A stretch of 64,000 nt of DNA from contig NW_004086081.1 in the NCBI RefSeq assembly GCF_000220395.1, forward strand, positions 1-64,000. Reading direction: 5' to 3'. Positions 24,997 to 37,735 of this stretch are shown one piece after another; within the stretch, counting starts at the first letter, position 1, and the number at the start of each line of letters is the position of its first letter. The translations under genes were made by a program, and so were the position numbers. The notes under the pieces are model-generated. The model was not told the DNA's origin and did no database searches. It worked only from the letters and a program-made list of their open reading frames with translations. This DNA is from Ichthyophthirius multifiliis. Taxonomy: Eukaryota; Ciliophora; Oligohymenophorea; Hymenostomatida.

Positions 24997-26084
24997 ATGG
25001 AAATAATTAAAGGAGATAATAAGATTCCAAAATTACTTAGAAAATAAACAATAAGTACAGTATTAAATTAAACATCTAATAGTCACATAAAAGGATAAAT
25101 ATATAAAGTGAAAAGTTAAGAGCATGAAATTAATTCAAATAGTATTTTTAAAGTAAATAAAAAATAAATTCACACAAAATAAAAAAATAGTTAAATATAT
25201 ACACAGACTCCGAAGAAAGCATAGATAAAGAGACAGAATAAATAAATAATTAAAAAGAATTAGAAATAAAATAAAAATAAAATAAGATAAAATATGTTGA
25301 AACTTAAATGACTTTAGGGGCTGAATAAACTAAGGCAAAATTAAATTCAGTATTTTTATTAAATCAAGAAGGAATTATTAAAAAAGAAAAGAACCATACT
25401 TAAAATGGAGAAAATATTTAGTCTGGGAATAATTATGAATAAAAAGTTTATTTAGGAAATATTTAAGATTTCGTTTATGTTAAAGAATTAACATAAAATA
25501 AAAATCTTTCAATAAATAATGAGTTATAGGAAACTATTAATAATGAAAAGGTAATTATTTAAGTTAAAACGAATGATTTTTTAACTTTTGTGAGAGTATA
25601 TGATGAAATTGATGAGATTAAACGAAAGAATAACATTCTTTAATAATAAAAGCGTAGTATTTTTAAAAATTAGAATGATAATTCTAATGCAGAAAGAAAG
25701 AATTTTTTCAAATCAAATTCTATTGATCTTGATAATTCAAAAGAAATAAAACTTTCGGATTTATTATACTTCAATTATATGTAAAATTAATCTTTACCTC
25801 CTTAATAAAAAAATAACCTAAATGGTTTTGTTGCACTTTCAAATTTTAAAAAATACGCTGGAAAATTCAAAAAAGCTCTTAATTAAATCAGAAAAAAAAA
25901 ATCCAATATTAATGAAGAATTAATTAATAATAAAAGTACATCGAAAAAGTCTTTATAATCAGTTTCTTCATTATAATCTTCTAATTAAAATTATTAATAA
26001 TATGATATTCATAACAATAAAAGTAATAATCAAATTTAAACCATAAGTTAATTAAAAATATATAATACAGTTGAATATAAATGA
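24997..26084 (+). CDS. Hydrophilic protein, unknown function (349 aa)
   Basis: Starts MEIIKGDNKIPKLLRKQ. A short 38-nt intron (25153-25190) is needed to connect the first 52 codons to the rest; with it the total is exactly 350 codons. The protein is Lys/Asn/Gln-rich with an acidic patch (TDSEESIDKETE). More ordered stretches include DFVYVKELTQNKNLS, TNDFLTFVRVYDEIDEI and NGFVALSNFKKYAGKF. Ser-rich clusters near the C-terminus could be phosphorylated. No family was recognised. It is divergent from GH125 with a 127-bp gap. Confidence 0.6.
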
Positions 26085-28846
26085 CCTTTTTGATGATAAA
26101 TAAATATTAAATATTAATTTTATTTATTTATTTTTTGTAAAAAAAACACTAAATTTAGAATTATATAATGTGATTTGATTATACAATAAAATTAAAATAT
26201 AAAATTAAAGTTAATAACATTTATTAAATTGAGAAAAAAAAAAAAAAAAATATGTGGACAAATTTAAAATAAAAGAATTTAGAAAATCAATTTCAAATTT
26301 ATATTTATAAAATTAAACTTCTAAAATAAAATAATTTTTTCAAATAATGTTAAAAGTTAAGATTTTAAATAAAATTATTGAAACTGTTTTCCATTCTGTA
26401 ATTTTAGTTAATAATTTTTAAAATATTAAATATAATTTTAATATAAATCTAGAGTTAAAATATTTTTAAGGTCATAAATTAATTTTTTATTTATATAATT
26501 TTATATTCATAAATATAATCAATTATTATAACAGTTTACATAATTGACAATCTATTTAATATATAATTGTATTTTAATAAAATATCAGTTTTGAAAATAA
26601 TTATACATGGCATATATATATATGAATCATAATTATAATATAAATAAAACAAAAAAATCAGATTTATAATAAAATTATAAATAATATATTGTTTACAGAT
26701 ATATTAAAAATAATAATTTATATTATATATTTTAGTTTTTATCTGATATTTTTTATATTTAATTTTTTTACTTAAAACAAAGAAACGTTCTTTAAAAAAC
26801 TAATACAAGGCACTAAATAATTTAAATATTTTTACATTAAATAATGCTTTAAATAAAATCAGGTTATATTGTAATAAAGAATATGAAAAAATATTATAAT
26901 AATATATTATTAGTTTTGATGTTTTTTTATTATCTCTTGTCTTCAAATAAGAAAATTGTAAAGCTAATATTAATTTGTATTAATCTAATATTAAAATATA
27001 TTACATTATTATAAAGTTATTTTTTAAATTTTAAAATAATTTTTTTTACACTTTTCGAATGATTAGATATTCTTATTAAGTATTAAAACAATTAATTATT
27101 ATTAAAAATATAGTTATAAAGTCTATTGATCAATATTTTATTACTAAATATTGCCAATAGTTTAATTATTTTTTTTAAAGGATTTCTGTTTTGAAAGAAA
27201 AGTTATAGTTCTTAATTAAAGTCTTAATTTATATTAATACAATTAATTACAATTAATAGTTTTTATTATTATAAAGAATATAAGGTTTTTTAGAATCTGA
27301 TATATTAAAGATTTAATATTTTTATATAATAATTTATTATTCTTATTGATAAAATAGACTTATTGTTAATTTATATATTTTATTTTAGTATATCAATAGA
27401 GTTTAAAAATTATTTATTCGAATTTTATCTAATAAAAAATAAAAATATTTAATTTTTTTTTAAAAAAAATATAATTTATTTTTTATTTAAATTTTTTATT
27501 AATATTTTATATTTTTAAAATAAATAAAAATATTTTATGTATATTATTATTTTTAATTTTAATTTTATTAATAATTATCTTAAAACTTTTATATTTTTTG
27601 CATTACTTTAAAAAATATATTTATAATTTTAAATTAATATGTTTTTGATTTGTTTATAATATTTATTGTCATATAATACTTTAAAAATAAACCCTTATAT
27701 TGTTATGCAAATTTACTTGTTATTAGAATAAGATTCTGCTATAGTATCTAATTTTTAAATAAATTAATTTTTTTTATTTTTTCAAAACCAATAATTATAA
27801 TTACTTGCTTTTTCATTTAATATCTTTATAATTATGAAATTTCATATTCTTAATTTAACTTTGTTTGAATTTTTCCAAATTCTAAGAAAATATTTTATTA
27901 TATTTATTAAATATTATGTTTTAATTTTTTAATAATTTCACTAGCAATAATTATACAAAATAAATAAATTATTTTAAACATTTGTATTTATTAATTTATA
28001 TTTTAATTATGTAAGTAACATTTTATATTAATAAATTCATAAGCTATTTATTTCTTTCTCCTTTTTAAATTCTTAATATTCAGACATATTTTTAAAAAAC
28101 AGATTTATTAATAAATAAAATTAATAGTTACTTTATAATTTGTTTAATATTAAATAAAAATAGATTTATATAAATATCTTAAAACAAAACAAAAAATTAT
28201 TGTATAAAATATATATATATATAATTTTATATGAATATATTTTTTTTTTGTGGTAATAAATGAATTTTTATTAAATAGTCTTCCTAAACATACATCTTTA
28301 AAATGAATAATAATTTTTTTATTATTAATTTTAATTATAAATTAGTATGTAAAATTTTAATTCATTATTATAATGAATTTTTATTTTTTTCTTGAATTTT
28401 AATTGTTTTCTTGAATTTTAATTATTTTCTTGAATTTTAATTATTTATTGAGATTAAGAAGTTCTGTTAAAAAGTTAATAAATCATACATAAAAATTTAT
28501 TTAATAACTTTAATAATAATAATAATTAAAATAATTGATTTTTTATATATTTACTATTATTATAATATTTTTTTATCCAAAATACATTATTTCATTTATA
28601 TTCTTTAAATTGTATATTTACATATTTTCTTTTAAATGTTCAAAACTTTAATATATAAAATAAAAAAATTATCTGTAAATTAATATAATTATTGCATTTT
28701 ATTAATAATAAATTTTAAGTATATAATTTAATATTATGTTTTTATTTATAAATTAAAAATTTTGATATATATATTTTTGATTAAAAAGAAAAAATAAAAA
28801 AGCTAACTTTATACGCATAAAAATAAAAACAACTTAATACAAAAAT
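26085..28846. other. 2.8-kb gene-poor region
   Basis: The longest stretch without a recognisable gene. Both strands were read in all frames with the ciliate code; only low-complexity Asn/Ile/Lys/Phe frames were found. It contains a poly-A run at about 26236-26250 and a 3 x 19-bp tandem repeat at 28387-28443. Confidence 0.5.
28387..28443. repeat. Three-copy 19-bp tandem repeat
   Basis: Three adjacent copies of TTTTCTTGAATTTTAATT plus G/A; the first copy differs only in the last base. It lies in the gene-poor region about 400 bp upstream of the EF-hand gene. Confidence 0.9.
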
Positions 28847-31800
28847 ATGCAATAAATTAATTCTTTAAGCAGCAGAAGTATGTAATTATAAAAAAATAGT
28901 TCTTAAGATAGGATTCAAACAGATTTTATATATAATTCAAACAAAGAATAACTCAAAACTCCGAACATAAAAAGCGCAAACATGTAACAATAATAACTGC
29001 AGTAAATTTTACAAAAGAATTAGCATTAATATAGTTAATAGCATTAAGCATATTTTAAACCAGCTCAACCATCATCATTTAAATATTCAATTAATGAGAG
29101 TAAAAGAAAATAAATGGTATTTAAAATTAGTCTACCTTAAAAAATTGATAAAAGCTAATAAGAATCAGATATTTAAAATTTACAAAAAAATGGAATTACA
29201 AGCCCTACAAAAATAACAAAAAACAATGAAATAATTTCATAAGAAATACAAAAGTACAAACAATATAATAAATAATTTAATATGATTTCGGATATTTTTT
29301 AGGAAAAACCTTAATTTTAATAAGAAAAGTAGTCTTTAATAGAATAAGATTCTATTCATAATTAATTGAAAATTAAATTAATGTAAAAAAACACATAAAA
29401 AAAGAATCTTACATAAGAAATATTTATAAATAATTCTCCAGAAACAAAGAAGTCATAGACATTTTAATAAAATCTAAAAAAAACCATTTAAAAAATACCT
29501 CAGTCAATAGTTTTAGCAGATAAAAAAATTGATGAGAATTTTTAAATAAAAGCAGAAAATGAAGAAGATTATAATTTAAGATAAAAAAATCTTTAAAAAA
29601 TATAAAATGAAGGCATTTTATAATATATTAAAGGTATAAATATTGATTGTGAATATATTTTTAAAGAAGATATAGAAAAGTATATATTTTAATTTATGGA
29701 TAATATTTATTTTGATAAGTTTGAAGATTTTTAAGGGAATTATTAAGAAATGAAAAAAGACTTAGAAAAAGAAATGTGTAAAATATTGATTAAAAAAAAG
29801 AAAAAAAGATAAAGAAACTATATTTATCCTTGAATAAATAAAATTATATGAAGAAGTTCTTCAAAAATATTTAAAAAGAAGTTTATTTTAATTAGAAGTC
29901 GAACATAGAAATATAATTTTTGAGATTTTTAGTAGTTTATTGTACTTGTAATAGAAAAAATATCTTGTTTAATAAAAAGAAAAAAGAGATAATATGAAGC
30001 AGTGCTTAGATGATACTAAAAAAAGTGAAGAATTATTTAAAGTTCAGATATTTGGAAAAGAAGAATATGTAGAAGCTTTTAGGCTAAAAATGTGTGAATT
30101 TTAAAATGAAAATTAAAGACTTATTTAAGAATTGGTAAAAATGAAAAAAATAAATGATGAATAAAAGACTTTAATTCAAAAATAAAATAAAATATTTGTT
30201 AAATTTAAAAATGAGTATTTAAAAATAAAATAAACTAATGAAAATTTGTAAGAACGTCTTTAGTAAAAAATGTAGTTTTAAGAAAAAAATTAACAATTGG
30301 AAACCAAAAATAATTAATTAAATAGAAAATAACCTTCGTTAATGAATATGTAATCACCTTAAAAGAAAAAATATATATGCAGTGTACTAAAATCACAAGG
30401 AAATCTAGATAAACCTTTTTATGAAAAATCGTAAACTTGTTTAGATAAATCATAGTTTTAAATTGAAGGTAATGAGAAAATTACAGATATATTTTCAGAA
30501 ATTAAAGCAGAAGATAAAATTTCGAATATCTCGTCTTCTTCTTCTTTATTTTCTGGTAAAGAAAAAATGGATATTGAATAAATTTTATAGGAAACTCAAA
30601 AAATTACTAAAGTTGACATGTAAGGAATGCTAGTGAAAGAATAAAAAGAAGTACTTCCTTTAATTTATTATCATAAGGAAACATAAACGGATGCTAAAAT
30701 ATGCTAATAAGTTAAAAATTATTTTTAAACTTAAACGGAAGTTTCTGTTTTAGATTAAAAATATGATTTAATATTTTAAATGGAAAAAATAGATAGACTT
30801 TATGATTAGGAATATTTGAAAGATGAAATAATTAATATTTCAAACTTTTCAAATGAAAATTTAGAAATTAATACTTCATTATTATTAAATCCTTAAAAAA
30901 ATAATGATCCAAACGATAGAATTAGTGTTGCTTAAATTGTAAAAGGATTTTCAGTCTTTAAAAAGAAAAAATTTGTCTAAAAAAATGATGTGGAAAGATT
31001 AGCTGAAAACTTAAATTATTTAAAAGAATTTTTAAATGAATCTGAAAACGAATAGATTTTTGAAGAAAATAAAGAAATTTAAGACTATAGTGAAGAAAAT
31101 TTAACAAAAAATAGTAAATAGATTATTTCTTCAGAAATAAAATAATAAATTGTCTAAATAATATAACTATTTAATTTGGAAATTGAAAAAAGCTTTAATT
31201 ATTAATAATCTATAAAAACAATCATTTAAATGCTCTAATAACTATTCACATTATCATATAAGATGTTCAATCATATCTAAAAAACTTAAAACGAAACTCA
31301 TAAAAATATTGTGGAAAACTTCTTTACTTAATTCACATCCCTAAGATGGATTTTACCAAGAGAGATAGATTAAAAACTTGAAGAAGATCTGAATCCAGCT
31401 GAATATATGAAAAAGAAAATTGAAAAAAAATAAAAGTAAAAAATGGGAATTAATAAAAATAGTAAAACTCAATAGATTCAATAATAAAAAAAACTATCAC
31501 TTTAAGATAAATAAATACACCCGGGGATTGTTTTGGCAAAAAAGGTAAGAGAAATAAGCATAAATAAAAAAAGTTTTACTGCCTTTTTACCTATAAAGTC
31601 TGTTTTGAAATAAATAACGCTCTTTTTTGAAGAAAGATATAGAAACTTATAGTAGAATTAGCATGATTTCGAATTACAAATTGTTGTTTTTAATAAATTC
31701 ATGAATTAATATGGATTTAAAAATGTTGCTGAGTAAAAATTCCTTATTTTTTTGATGAATATTTTGAATTATTTATAAATATTTAGAGTCTTTACTTTCG

Positions 31801-32861
31801 CAAAATTAATTAATATCATGCAAATTGATTCGGAAAATTACACTGTTGATGAAATGGATAAATATATGTCTGGATGGTATTATATGGTTTATTAATCTTA
31901 ATTAGGAGTTTCGATTTCTTTTAGTGATTCTGATACAAAAATTTATGTTCATTAATTAAGGGCTTTAGATTATTTAAAAGTTAAATTAGAAAAAGTAATG
32001 GAGTTATAAGAAATTACTGAATTAAGGTAATTTATAGGATAAAAAGTTGAAATTGACGCTAAAACAGGAAATAAAATTATTGATGTGGATATCTTTTTAA
32101 CTAGTATTTTGTAAAAATATAGAGTCACAATGTAAAAAACAAAAGCGTTTGTAAAAAATGCATTTTTCGCATGTGATTTAGATGGTAATGGATCAATAAA
32201 TTTGAATGAGTTTTTAACTTTATATCGACATATTGAAAAAGAGAAATTTGTATTAACTAAAGTACTTAAAATGTTCGAAAATTATGCTGATATAATTGGA
32301 GATGAAGAAAAATGTATTTCTTTTGAAAGATTTACAACTCTATGTGTTGAAAATTAGTTATTTTATGAAAACTCATAAAGGAAATTTATTGATATTTATG
32401 AACAATATGAAATTTAAAATAAATTTTAAGAACTTTAGGATAATTGGAAAGTTGAAAAAAACTAAATGAATTTAAAAATCGATAATCTCAAGCCTTATAT
32501 TGAAGTCAAATAGTTTAAAATTTGGAAAGAAATAGTAGGTGTGCTTTAGGATAGAATTTTAAAAAAATATTAGATTAAAGACTTAGAAAATTAATAGGTT
32601 TAGGAAAAAAATTAGGATTAAAGCGAAGAATTAGATATTGTTGAAGAAAATGACTAAATAGAAGTGCTTTCTTCTAAAGATTATTTTAGTAAACTTATGT
32701 CTATACTTATTGCCCATAAGTTATTAATTTGTGAATTATAAAGGCTTATTGATGTAGGATAAAACGATAATCTCAATTCGGAATCTGAATATTAAGATTT
32801 TAGTGCTGATGATGAAAAAAATAATGAAGACAAAGTTTTAGATAACGGTAAGAAAAAATGA
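28847..32861 (+). CDS. 1327-aa coiled-coil/EF-hand protein, unknown function
   Basis: Residues 1-300 are Gln/Ser/Lys-rich and probably disordered, beginning MQQINSLSSRSMQ. Residues 310-700 are long charged helices. Residues 850-1300 are more globular. A canonical Ca2+-binding EF-hand loop, DLDGNGSINLNE, sits near residue 1100 (32176-32211), preceded by KAFVKNAFFAC. A second, weaker pair follows (FENYADIIGDEEKCISFERF). Ca2+-responsive ciliary or cytoskeletal proteins often look like this, but no family was identified. One junction at 29778-29808 behaves as a 31-nt GT...AG intron and makes 1328 codons exactly. A sequence error in the A-runs is the alternative. Confidence 0.72.
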
Positions 32862-33094
32862 TTTTATTTTTTTTAAAAAAAAAAAACAATTAATATAAAT
32901 ATAATAGTTTTTTATTTTTGTTAAGTATTTATTATTTTATTAACTCGATAAACAAGAAATAGAAATTTCTTTTTTTTTAATTTATATAGAAATTAATTTT
33001 TTTTTTATTTTCAAATATTTCTAAGAAATAAAAAAATAAGATTATTTTATACTCTATTAGATTTTCTTTCTAAAAAATAAATAAATAAATAATA

Positions 33095-34557
33095 ATGTTG
33101 TTACATTCCCTATTTGCAAAGTCAATTACTAAATAAAGTATGTTTCCTTATAAATAAGCTTTAAGCATAAAATAAAGAAACTCTTTTATAAGCATTAAGC
33201 ATTTTTAACTATAAGTAAAATATTAATTTTCTACTATCGAAAATGAAAAAAATTTTAAACCTTCTACTGAGACACCTAAATCATCAGATAGTTTCAAGCC
33301 CAATATAAAAGATGGAATACCTAATCCAGTACATGATTTAGTGAAACCAGGAAAGGAAAAAATAATAGGATCATGGCTATTATTTACAGCGTTTGCAGTA
33401 TTTGGAATGATAGTTTTAGGGGGTTATACACGACTATCAAAATCAGGTAAAAAATAATAAAATAAAAATAAATGAAAAAATTAAAAAAAATAAGGTCTAT
33501 CTATGACAAAATGGAAACCCATAGACTATAAACTTCCATAAAATGATGAAGAATGGTAGAAAGAATTTGAAAATTATAAGAAATATCCTGAATTCTTACT
33601 TGCAAATAGAAACATGGCATTAAATGAATTCAAGAAAATATTTTTTGTAGAATGGATACATAGATTTTATGGGTCTTCTTTAGGATTTATATTTGGTATA
33701 CCATTATTAACATTTACGGTATTAGGTATAAAAAAAAATTAAATATAAATTAATAAAAATAATAAAAAAAAGGATGGTTAAAACCTAAATAATTAATTAG
33801 ATTATCTGGATTATTATGTCTTGGAGGTCTTCAAGGGTTAATAGGTTGGTGGATGGTAAAAAGTGGTTTAGATAAAAAGCCTGAATATTAAAATCGTCCA
33901 AGAGTATCAGTTTATAGATTACAGGTTCATCTAGGGATGGGTACTCTTCTTTACAGCGGTTTACTTTGGAATGCTTTAAATTTATTAAGGAAACCTTAAG
34001 AGCATATTTTAAATGCATAAAGTATTCATTCAACTTTAAAATTGAGATCTCTTCTAATTGGTTTAATTCACGTTATTGCTCTAAATATTATATCAGGTGC
34101 TACTGTTGCAGGATTAGATGCAGGAAAAGTAAAATAAATTAATTTTTTATTTTATTTTTTATGTTAGGGATATAATACTTGGCCTGATATGGATGGTTAA
34201 TTTATACCAAAGGAGGCTTTTAATAAAAATTCTTTGATTTAAAATATTTTTGAAAATAAAGCACTTGTTTAGTTTAATCATAGAATGTTAGCATATTTAA
34301 CTACAAGTTGGACAATTTATACTCTTTATCAAAGCACTAATATGATTTTACTAAAACACCAAAACTTAGGTTTATATTTGGTGGGATTTTTAGTGTTTTA
34401 TTAGGTTTATTTAGGAATTAATACTTTATTAAAAGGTGCTCCTCTTAAAGAGTCATCATAGCATTAAGCAAATGCTTTATTAACTCTTTCAGCTGCTTTG
34501 TATACTTTACATTGTTGCAGAAAGCCTAATGCTTTGTTTTTAAGGAATTTTAAATGA
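33095..34557 (+). CDS. COX15: Heme A synthase COX15 (mitochondrial)
   Basis: Converts heme O to heme A for cytochrome c oxidase in the mitochondrial inner membrane. Conserved family blocks run in order: [83 protein letters not shown] and [15 protein letters not shown]. The heme-ligand histidines in EWIHR, LQVHL, LIHVI and FNHRM are all present. The first 60 residues are basic, Ser/Gln-rich and lack acidic clusters, as in a targeting presequence. Introns 33447-33494, 33726-33772 and 34129-34167 leave 443 codons exactly (442 aa). Confidence 0.95.
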
Positions 34558-34757
34558 AAAAATAACAATAGCAATAAATACTTTTATTTTTATTTTTTTA
34601 TAATATATTTTATATATATAATTAAAAAAATAAAATCGACTTTTAATCGAATTATATATAATCTTTTCTTAAAATTAAATTAAACTTTGTTCATTTTCTT
34701 TTAAATAATTAAAATAAATAAAAATTTATTTAATTAATAATAAATATCTAATATAAA

Positions 34758-35179
34758 ATGATTAAAGATATTTTATTTAATACAATAATAACATTTAATT
34801 ATAGTCAATTAAAAAAAAGAAAATAATATATTAATAATAAATAGAAAATTAGTGAAATCTTATAAAAAATCAATGCTTCAGCGCTTAAATTAATGAATAT
34901 TAACTACAAGATATAATTAAGGAAGTGATTAAATAAAGAAATTATCAGAAAATCATCTATAAACTTAAAAAATGCATATAAAATAAAAAATACTTTTATT
35001 ATAATATTATTAGTTATTATAATTTTAAGTATAGCTTTGTGTATGGGAAATTTGAATTGGTTGATAATGAAGAAAATAAATATTGTAAATTAAAATAATA
35101 TTTTCTTTATTTTAAAAGATATTTAAAATTACGTTTCACGTTTCATAAATTATTAATTTTATTTACGTATGTATATTGA
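34758..35179 (+). CDS. Small basic protein, unknown function (about 140 aa)
   Basis: Starts MIKDILFNTIITFNYSQLKK. The frame breaks at an A6 run (34864-34869). One extra A joins it to a second protein-like stretch (NQCFSAQINEYQLQDIIKEV then KFELVDNEENKYCKLKQYF) and gives exactly 141 codons ending at TGA. Without the correction, the first frame meets TGA at 34926. Rich in Lys, Tyr, Gln and Ile, with no membrane segment once corrected. No family was recognised. It sits 200 bp after COX15 on the same strand. Confidence 0.5.
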
Positions 35180-35526
35180 TTCAAATTTTATATTTATAAT
35201 AAATATATAAATAAATATATATTAAAAAATAATTTTATCTAAAAATTATAATATAGTGTATAGAATAAAAAAAAATTATTAAATAACATTGATTTATTAA
35301 AACACGATTATTAAAATAATTTTTAATTTGAAGTATAATTTTTTATTTACTAAACAATTTCATTTTGTTATTAAAAATTTAAGAAATTATTGTCTTTTGT
35401 TATAAATATTTAAATAAATAAATGAATTATGATTAAAAAAATATAATCTAATATTAATATAAATAATAAAAAAAAATTGTATATTTTTTTTAATATAATT
35501 TAATAAACATAAAATATTAAAAAGAA
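35180..35526. other. Intergenic, AT-rich
   Basis: About 350 bp upstream of the TTD14-type gene. Nothing specific was seen. Confidence 0.4.
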
Positions 35527-36839
35527 ATGAATACTGAAACAGAAAAAAGCAAAAATATTTTAAATTTAATTCAATTATCATATATAATTTTATCAAGTGC
35601 ATTTTTAACTTACAAATTATATTAATACACAAAAACACAAATTAAAAATCCATCTATAATAAATATACAAAAATAAATAAAAGATTAAAAAAATGATGAG
35701 AAAAATATCAAAGCTAAAAATAATAATAATATTGAAAAATCTGAAAAAGAAATGAGTTCTAGTAGTGTAGCGATTACTACTCAAAGCAATCAATAACAAG
35801 ATTAATGGAAACAAATAAATATATAATGTGAAATCGAGAAAGCAAACAAAAAAATGCCATCTAAAAACAAAACGCATTCTCTTTATAATATAGAAAACAT
35901 TACTACAATTTTACCTGAAGAAATAGTTGAATAATCAAAACATTAAATTATTAAGATATGTTTAACAGGAGGCCCTTGTGCAGGTAAAACTTCTGGTCTA
36001 GCATTTTTGAGTGAAAAACTAAAAGATGATGACTTTAAAGTTTATTTGATTCCAGAAGCAGCGACCTTAATTTCCACAGGAGGGGGAATGCTAGAATAAT
36101 CAAATTATACAGATGAATAAATAATTAATTTTTAAAAAATTCTAATGAGAATTTAAATGTCTTTAGAAGATTAATTTTATTAGTTAGCAGAAATGTCAGG
36201 AAAATAATCAATTTTGATTTGTGATAGAGGTTTATTAGATGGAAAAGCATTTCTTTAATAAAAATAATGGTATAAAATATTAAAAGAAATGAATGTTTCT
36301 GAATAAGAAATTCGAGATAAACGATACGATTCTGTTTTTCATTTAGTTACAGCTGCAAATGGGGTATATTTTTTATTTTTATTTTTTGTAAAGAAATAAA
36401 ATAAATAAGGCATCTGATTATTATATTATGGATGGTGCACGTTTTTAAAATAAAGATTAAGCAATTGAAATTGATAAAAAATTTTAAAAGGCATGGATGG
36501 GACATTAAAAATTGGAAATTATTGATAATATAACTGTAAATAGCTTTTAAGAAAAACTGTAAAAACTTCTATATTTAATAAGAAAAAGTAGCGGTATTCC
36601 TGTCAAAGGACCAAAATTATACAAAAGACTTGTTATTGTTAATCCAGAAAATCACCCTAATTTACCGTCTTATTTATAAGTAATTTATATTTTATTTATT
36701 TTGGTGTTTTTTGATATTTTTTTCTGTATTTTTTTTTTTTCAAAGTAGTCAAAAAAAAGGTAGGATAATCCTATCCTTTATTTTTTTGATTTAATCTTTT
36801 TTTTAAAAAAAGAGAAATAAATCAAATTCAATATGAATA

Positions 36840-36878
<39 letters not shown>

Positions 36879-37392
36879 ATTTTTTTATTTATTTATAAAG
36901 TATGAAAGTTTTGAAATTGAAGATATATTTTTGTATAACTAAGAATATAATGAAAATAAAGGTAAATTAACAAAGATTAGAAAAAGAATTTAAAATAATG
37001 AATACATTTATATTTGCTCAGAAAATCATATTATTAATGGTAAATAAACTATGTATTATAAAAAAAGATTGAACTTTAGAGAATATGAACTTATTAAGGA
37101 TCGTCAAGATACTAAAAGAAGTACCATTAGAAAAAATAGAAGATAATTTGTGCATAATGGATGTTTTTATGCTCTTGATAAATTTAAAGAATTTGACATG
37201 TGTATTTTGAGAATCAAAAATATATCTGATAATAATATTGCTAATATAATTCCCGAATTCCTTACTATTGATGCAGATGTAACTGATAATAAAGAGTTTA
37301 GATCAATTAATCTTTCTTTAAAATCTTCACCTTTGAGAAACGCAGATTTTTTAAAATAAGTTGTTTATTAAATTAAAGAATAATAAAAATGA
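35527..37392 (+). CDS. TTD14-type protein: P-loop AAA domain plus CYTH-like domain
   Basis: 532 aa. The N-terminal anchor-like hydrophobic segment (LIQLSYIILSSAFLTYKLY, about 13-32) is followed by a Ser/Asn-rich linker. The P-loop is CLTGGPCAGKTS near residue 143, then IPEAATLISTGG, a Walker-B-like ILICDRGLLDGKAF, SVFHLVTAANG and DGARFQ. The C-terminal half carries the CYTH-like signatures of this family (KKRLNFREYELIKDRQDTKR, CFYALDKF). Drosophila TTD14 binds GTP and phosphatidic acid and supports trafficking of the TRPL channel; a membrane-trafficking role here is inferred. Introns 36364-36409 and 36680-36900 leave 533 codons with each exon a multiple of three. Confidence 0.85.
36748..36828 (+). 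repeat. Two consecutive inverted repeats inside a 221-nt intron
   Basis: Hairpin 1 pairs the arm ending GGTAGGAT with the arm starting ATCCTATCC (about 36749-36789, imperfect), flanked by complementary A and T runs. Hairpin 2 pairs TTTGATTT...CTTTTTTTT with AAAAAAAG...AAATCAAA (36787-36827). Both lie in intron 2 of the TTD14-type gene, the longest intron found. Confidence 0.6.
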
Positions 37393-37735
37393 TATATTTA
37401 TTATAAAAAAAAAGCAATTAAATTAATTTTTTTTTTAATTTAAATATAAATAAATAAATAAATATTTAGTATAAAAGATATATATATATAATGTTTTAAA
37501 TAATTCGAATTGTATTTATTTTGATATTTAAATGAAAAATAAATATTTTTTAAATATTTAATTTAAATAGGCTATAATAAATATATATTAGTATATAAAA
37601 ATTAGAAAATATTCTATTTTTTTAAAAATAAAATAAAAAATTAGAATAAATTTAATATTTTAATAATAAATATATATTTTTTATTATAAAAAATATATGA
37701 TTTTTAACATAAGAAATATATAAATTTAAAATTTT
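37393..37735. other. Convergent intergenic region
   Basis: About 340 bp shared by the 3' flanks of the TTD14-type gene and the helical-repeat gene. A/T only, no terminator-like hairpin noticed. Confidence 0.4.

Noticed and set aside
33797-34033. Minus-strand ORF inside COX15
   Set aside because: Antisense shadow of conserved COX15 sequence.
34926-34928. In-frame TGA followed by a transmembrane-like frame, suggesting a tail-anchored protein with recoded stop or a 24-nt intron
   Set aside because: One extra A in the A6 run at 34864-34869 gives a better, fully protein-like frame ending at a natural TGA with an exact codon count.
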